A stretch of DNA of 7,684 nucleotides from an uncultured Litorilinea sp. (GTDB lineage: Bacteria > Chloroflexota > Anaerolineae > Caldilineales > Caldilineaceae): assembly GCA_946885925.1 (NCBI GenBank), contig CAMPHP010000123.1, positions 1 through 7,684 of the forward strand. The letters are read 5' to 3'. Shown here piece after piece: positions 6,165 through 7,684 of this stretch. A program made the position numbers and the translations under genes. How positions within the stretch are numbered: the first letter of the stretch is position 1; every line of letters starts with the position of its first letter. The notes below the pieces were generated by a model that saw nothing but the letters and a program-made list of their open reading frames with translations, had not been told where the DNA came from and made no database searches.

Positions 6165-7684
6165 ATGCAGAGTGAACCTACTACTGTCGAAAAACTGCGA
6201 GGTCTGCGCTGGAGTATTATGTCCAACGCTGCCAACACAGTCTTTGTGCAATATACCTTCTTTGGCTCGATCTTTGTTCTTTTCTTGAGCGAGCTAGGAT
6301 TGAACAAAAGCCAAATGGGCTTCTTGCTTTCGTTGATGCCCTTCTTTGGCCTCATTGCCATCTTTGTTGCCCCGTGGACTGAACGGTTCGGTCTTAAACG
6401 AACCTATCTTACATTTTTTGGCCTTCGCGCGCTGGTTGCCAGCGGGCTGCTGTTTACACCGTGGGTCTATCGGAACTTTGGCCCGGAGGTGACGCTGCTC
6501 TTTGTGGCTGTGATTACCGCGATCTTTTCCGGGGTGCGCGCAATTGGTGTTACGGCTAGCTTTCCCTGGGTGCAGGAATATGTACCCAATAATGTGCGGG
6601 GGAAATATACCGCCACCAACAATATCTTCACCACCATAACTGCCTTTATGGCAGTGACGGTAGGCGGCTGGGTGTTGGAGCAGACAACAGGGCTTACCGG
6701 CTTTATGATGCTGTTGGTGACGGGTGTGCTCTTTGGTTGGATCTCGGTAGCCTTTGCCGCACTGATTCCGGGCGGAGCATCACGCACGCCTACACCAGGG
6801 CAGAAGCGTGATTTGGGTGTGGCGCTGCGCGATACCAATTTTATCTATTACCTGATCGGTGTTGGTCTTATCACCTTGGCAATCGTGCCGCTCGGTTCTT
6901 TCTTGCCATTGTTTATGCAAGAGCAAGTTGGGCTGAGTGACAGCGCGGTAGTCTGGCTGCAAACGGGATCGTTAGCAGGGACGCTGCTTTCTAGCTATCT
7001 TTGGGGATGGGCGGCAGATCGCTATGGCAGCATCCCGGTCACACTCTATGGCATCGCCTTGCGTGCTACCCTGCCCGTTCTTTGGATGCTGATGCCGCGT
7101 GGCGACGAGAGCAGTTTGTATGTGGCATTGGGTATCGCGTTTTTACAGGGTGTTGCTGACATGGGTTGGGGTATCGGCTCCGGGCGTCTGCTCTATGTAA
7201 GTGTGGTGCCACCCGAAAAGCGTACCGATTACATGGCGCTTTACTATGCCTTTACGGGCATCGTTGGCGGTACTAGCCAACTGGGTGGTGGGCGGCTGCT
7301 CGATCTATCACAAAATCTATCGGGTCAAGTGGGGATCTTTACCCTTGACCCATTTGTGCCGCTCTTTGTGATCAATATCGTTTTGCCGTGGGTGAGCTTT
7401 TTCCTGCTGCGAACCCTGCACGAAGAAAAGGGGGTTGGCGTAGGCCAGTTCACCGGCATCTTCTTGCGTGGAAATCCCTTCCTCGCCATGAGTTCGATGA
7501 TCCGCTTTCACTTGGCGAAGGATGAACATAGCACCGTCTTGATGACCGAGCGGCTGGGGCGAGCAAAAAGCCCGCTGACGGTGGATGAGTTGCTCGAAGC
7601 ACTGGAAGACCCCCGTTTTAATGTGCGATTTGAAGCGATCATCTCGATTGCACGGATGCCACCTGACCCTCGCTTGGTTAATGC
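6165..7684 (+). CDS. MFS transporter fused to HEAT-like repeats (copy 2, cut by the window edge)
   Basis: The frame from ATG 6165 is open to the last base, giving 506 visible residues and no stop. It is a paralogue of the gene at 3805-6075: from EPTTVEKLRGL onward the proteins align almost without gaps, with 66 of the first 103 aligned positions identical by my hand count. It shows the same twelve-helix MFS part (~25-417), the same short basic loops (ERFGLKRTY at 73-81; ADRYGS at 284-289), the loop PWVQEYVPNNVRGKY (134-148) and the helix-10 block DMGWGIGSGRLL (332-343). It then has the same linker and the first HEAT repeat (DPRFNVRFEAIISIARMPPD, 482-501), where the window ends. The N-terminus is 12 residues shorter than copy 1. 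At the position of E141 in copy 1 it has V129. GGAT at 6157-6160 gives a reasonable ribosome binding site for this ATG. It is probably a membrane transporter of unknown substrate, and a full HEAT domain is expected beyond the window. Confidence 0.92.
   Translation, partial: MQSEPTTVEKLRGLRWSIMSNAANTVFVQYTFFGSIFVLFLSELGLNKSQMGFLLSLMPFFGLIAIFVAPWTERFGLKRTYLTFFGLRALVASGLLFTPWVYRNFGPEVTLLFVAVITAIFSGVRAIGVTASFPWVQEYVPNNVRGKYTATNNIFTTITAFMAVTVGGWVLEQTTGLTGFMMLLVTGVLFGWISVAFAALIPGGASRTPTPGQKRDLGVALRDTNFIYYLIGVGLITLAIVPLGSFLPLFMQEQVGLSDSAVVWLQTGSLAGTLLSSYLWGWAADRYGSIPVTLYGIALRATLPVLWMLMPRGDESSLYVALGIAFLQGVADMGWGIGSGRLLYVSVVPPEKRTDYMALYYAFTGIVGGTSQLGGGRLLDLSQNLSGQVGIFTLDPFVPLFVINIVLPWVSFFLLRTLHEEKGVGVGQFTGIFLRGNPFLAMSSMIRFHLAKDEHSTVLMTERLGRAKSPLTVDELLEALEDPRFNVRFEAIISIARMPPDPRLVN

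Noticed and set aside
6113..6361. 82-codon minus-strand frame over the start of the second transporter gene
   Set aside because: The plus strand here matches copy 1 residue by residue at the protein level, so the minus frame is a shadow.

Overview
The window reads as an ordinary bacterial chromosome segment. By eye it has moderate-to-high GC, and every convincing gene lies on the + strand. The MutS sequence (an AT-poor, Thermus/Chloroflexi-like ATPase block with GPNMAGKST) and the tandem transporters carrying C-terminal HEAT repeats would fit a filamentous member of the Chloroflexota (Chloroflexus, Herpetosiphon or a relative). That placement is recognition and inference, not a database result. 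No RNA gene, IS element, CRISPR array or phage gene was seen.

Layout: (1) 2-559 is the 3' end of an unrecognised gene with an acidic middle and an Asn/Asp/His/Ser-rich tail. (2) 587-3253 is a complete mutS, 27 nt downstream and with a good ribosome binding site. (3) 3302-3724 is a small single-domain cupin of unknown function. (4) 3805-6075 is a 756-residue protein that fuses a 12-helix major facilitator superfamily (MFS) transporter to about five HEAT-like repeats. (5) 6076-6164 is an 89-nt spacer with a TATAAT box on the preceding stop codon, a pentamer repeat and a 21-bp inverted repeat. (6) 6165-7684 is a second MFS-HEAT gene, a clear tandem paralogue of the first, cut by the window edge inside its first HEAT repeat.

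Functionally, MutS stands alone as a DNA repair gene (no mutL is in view), and the cupin gives no clear link to its neighbours. The most unusual content is the MFS-HEAT pair. A transporter with a soluble helical-repeat domain on its C-terminus has been duplicated side by side. The linker and first HEAT repeat are at least as conserved between the copies as the membrane helices I counted, which suggests the soluble part does work common to both. The copies differ in at least one buried charged residue and have their own spacer with possible regulatory signals, so they may differ in substrate or expression. The substrate cannot be read from the sequence.
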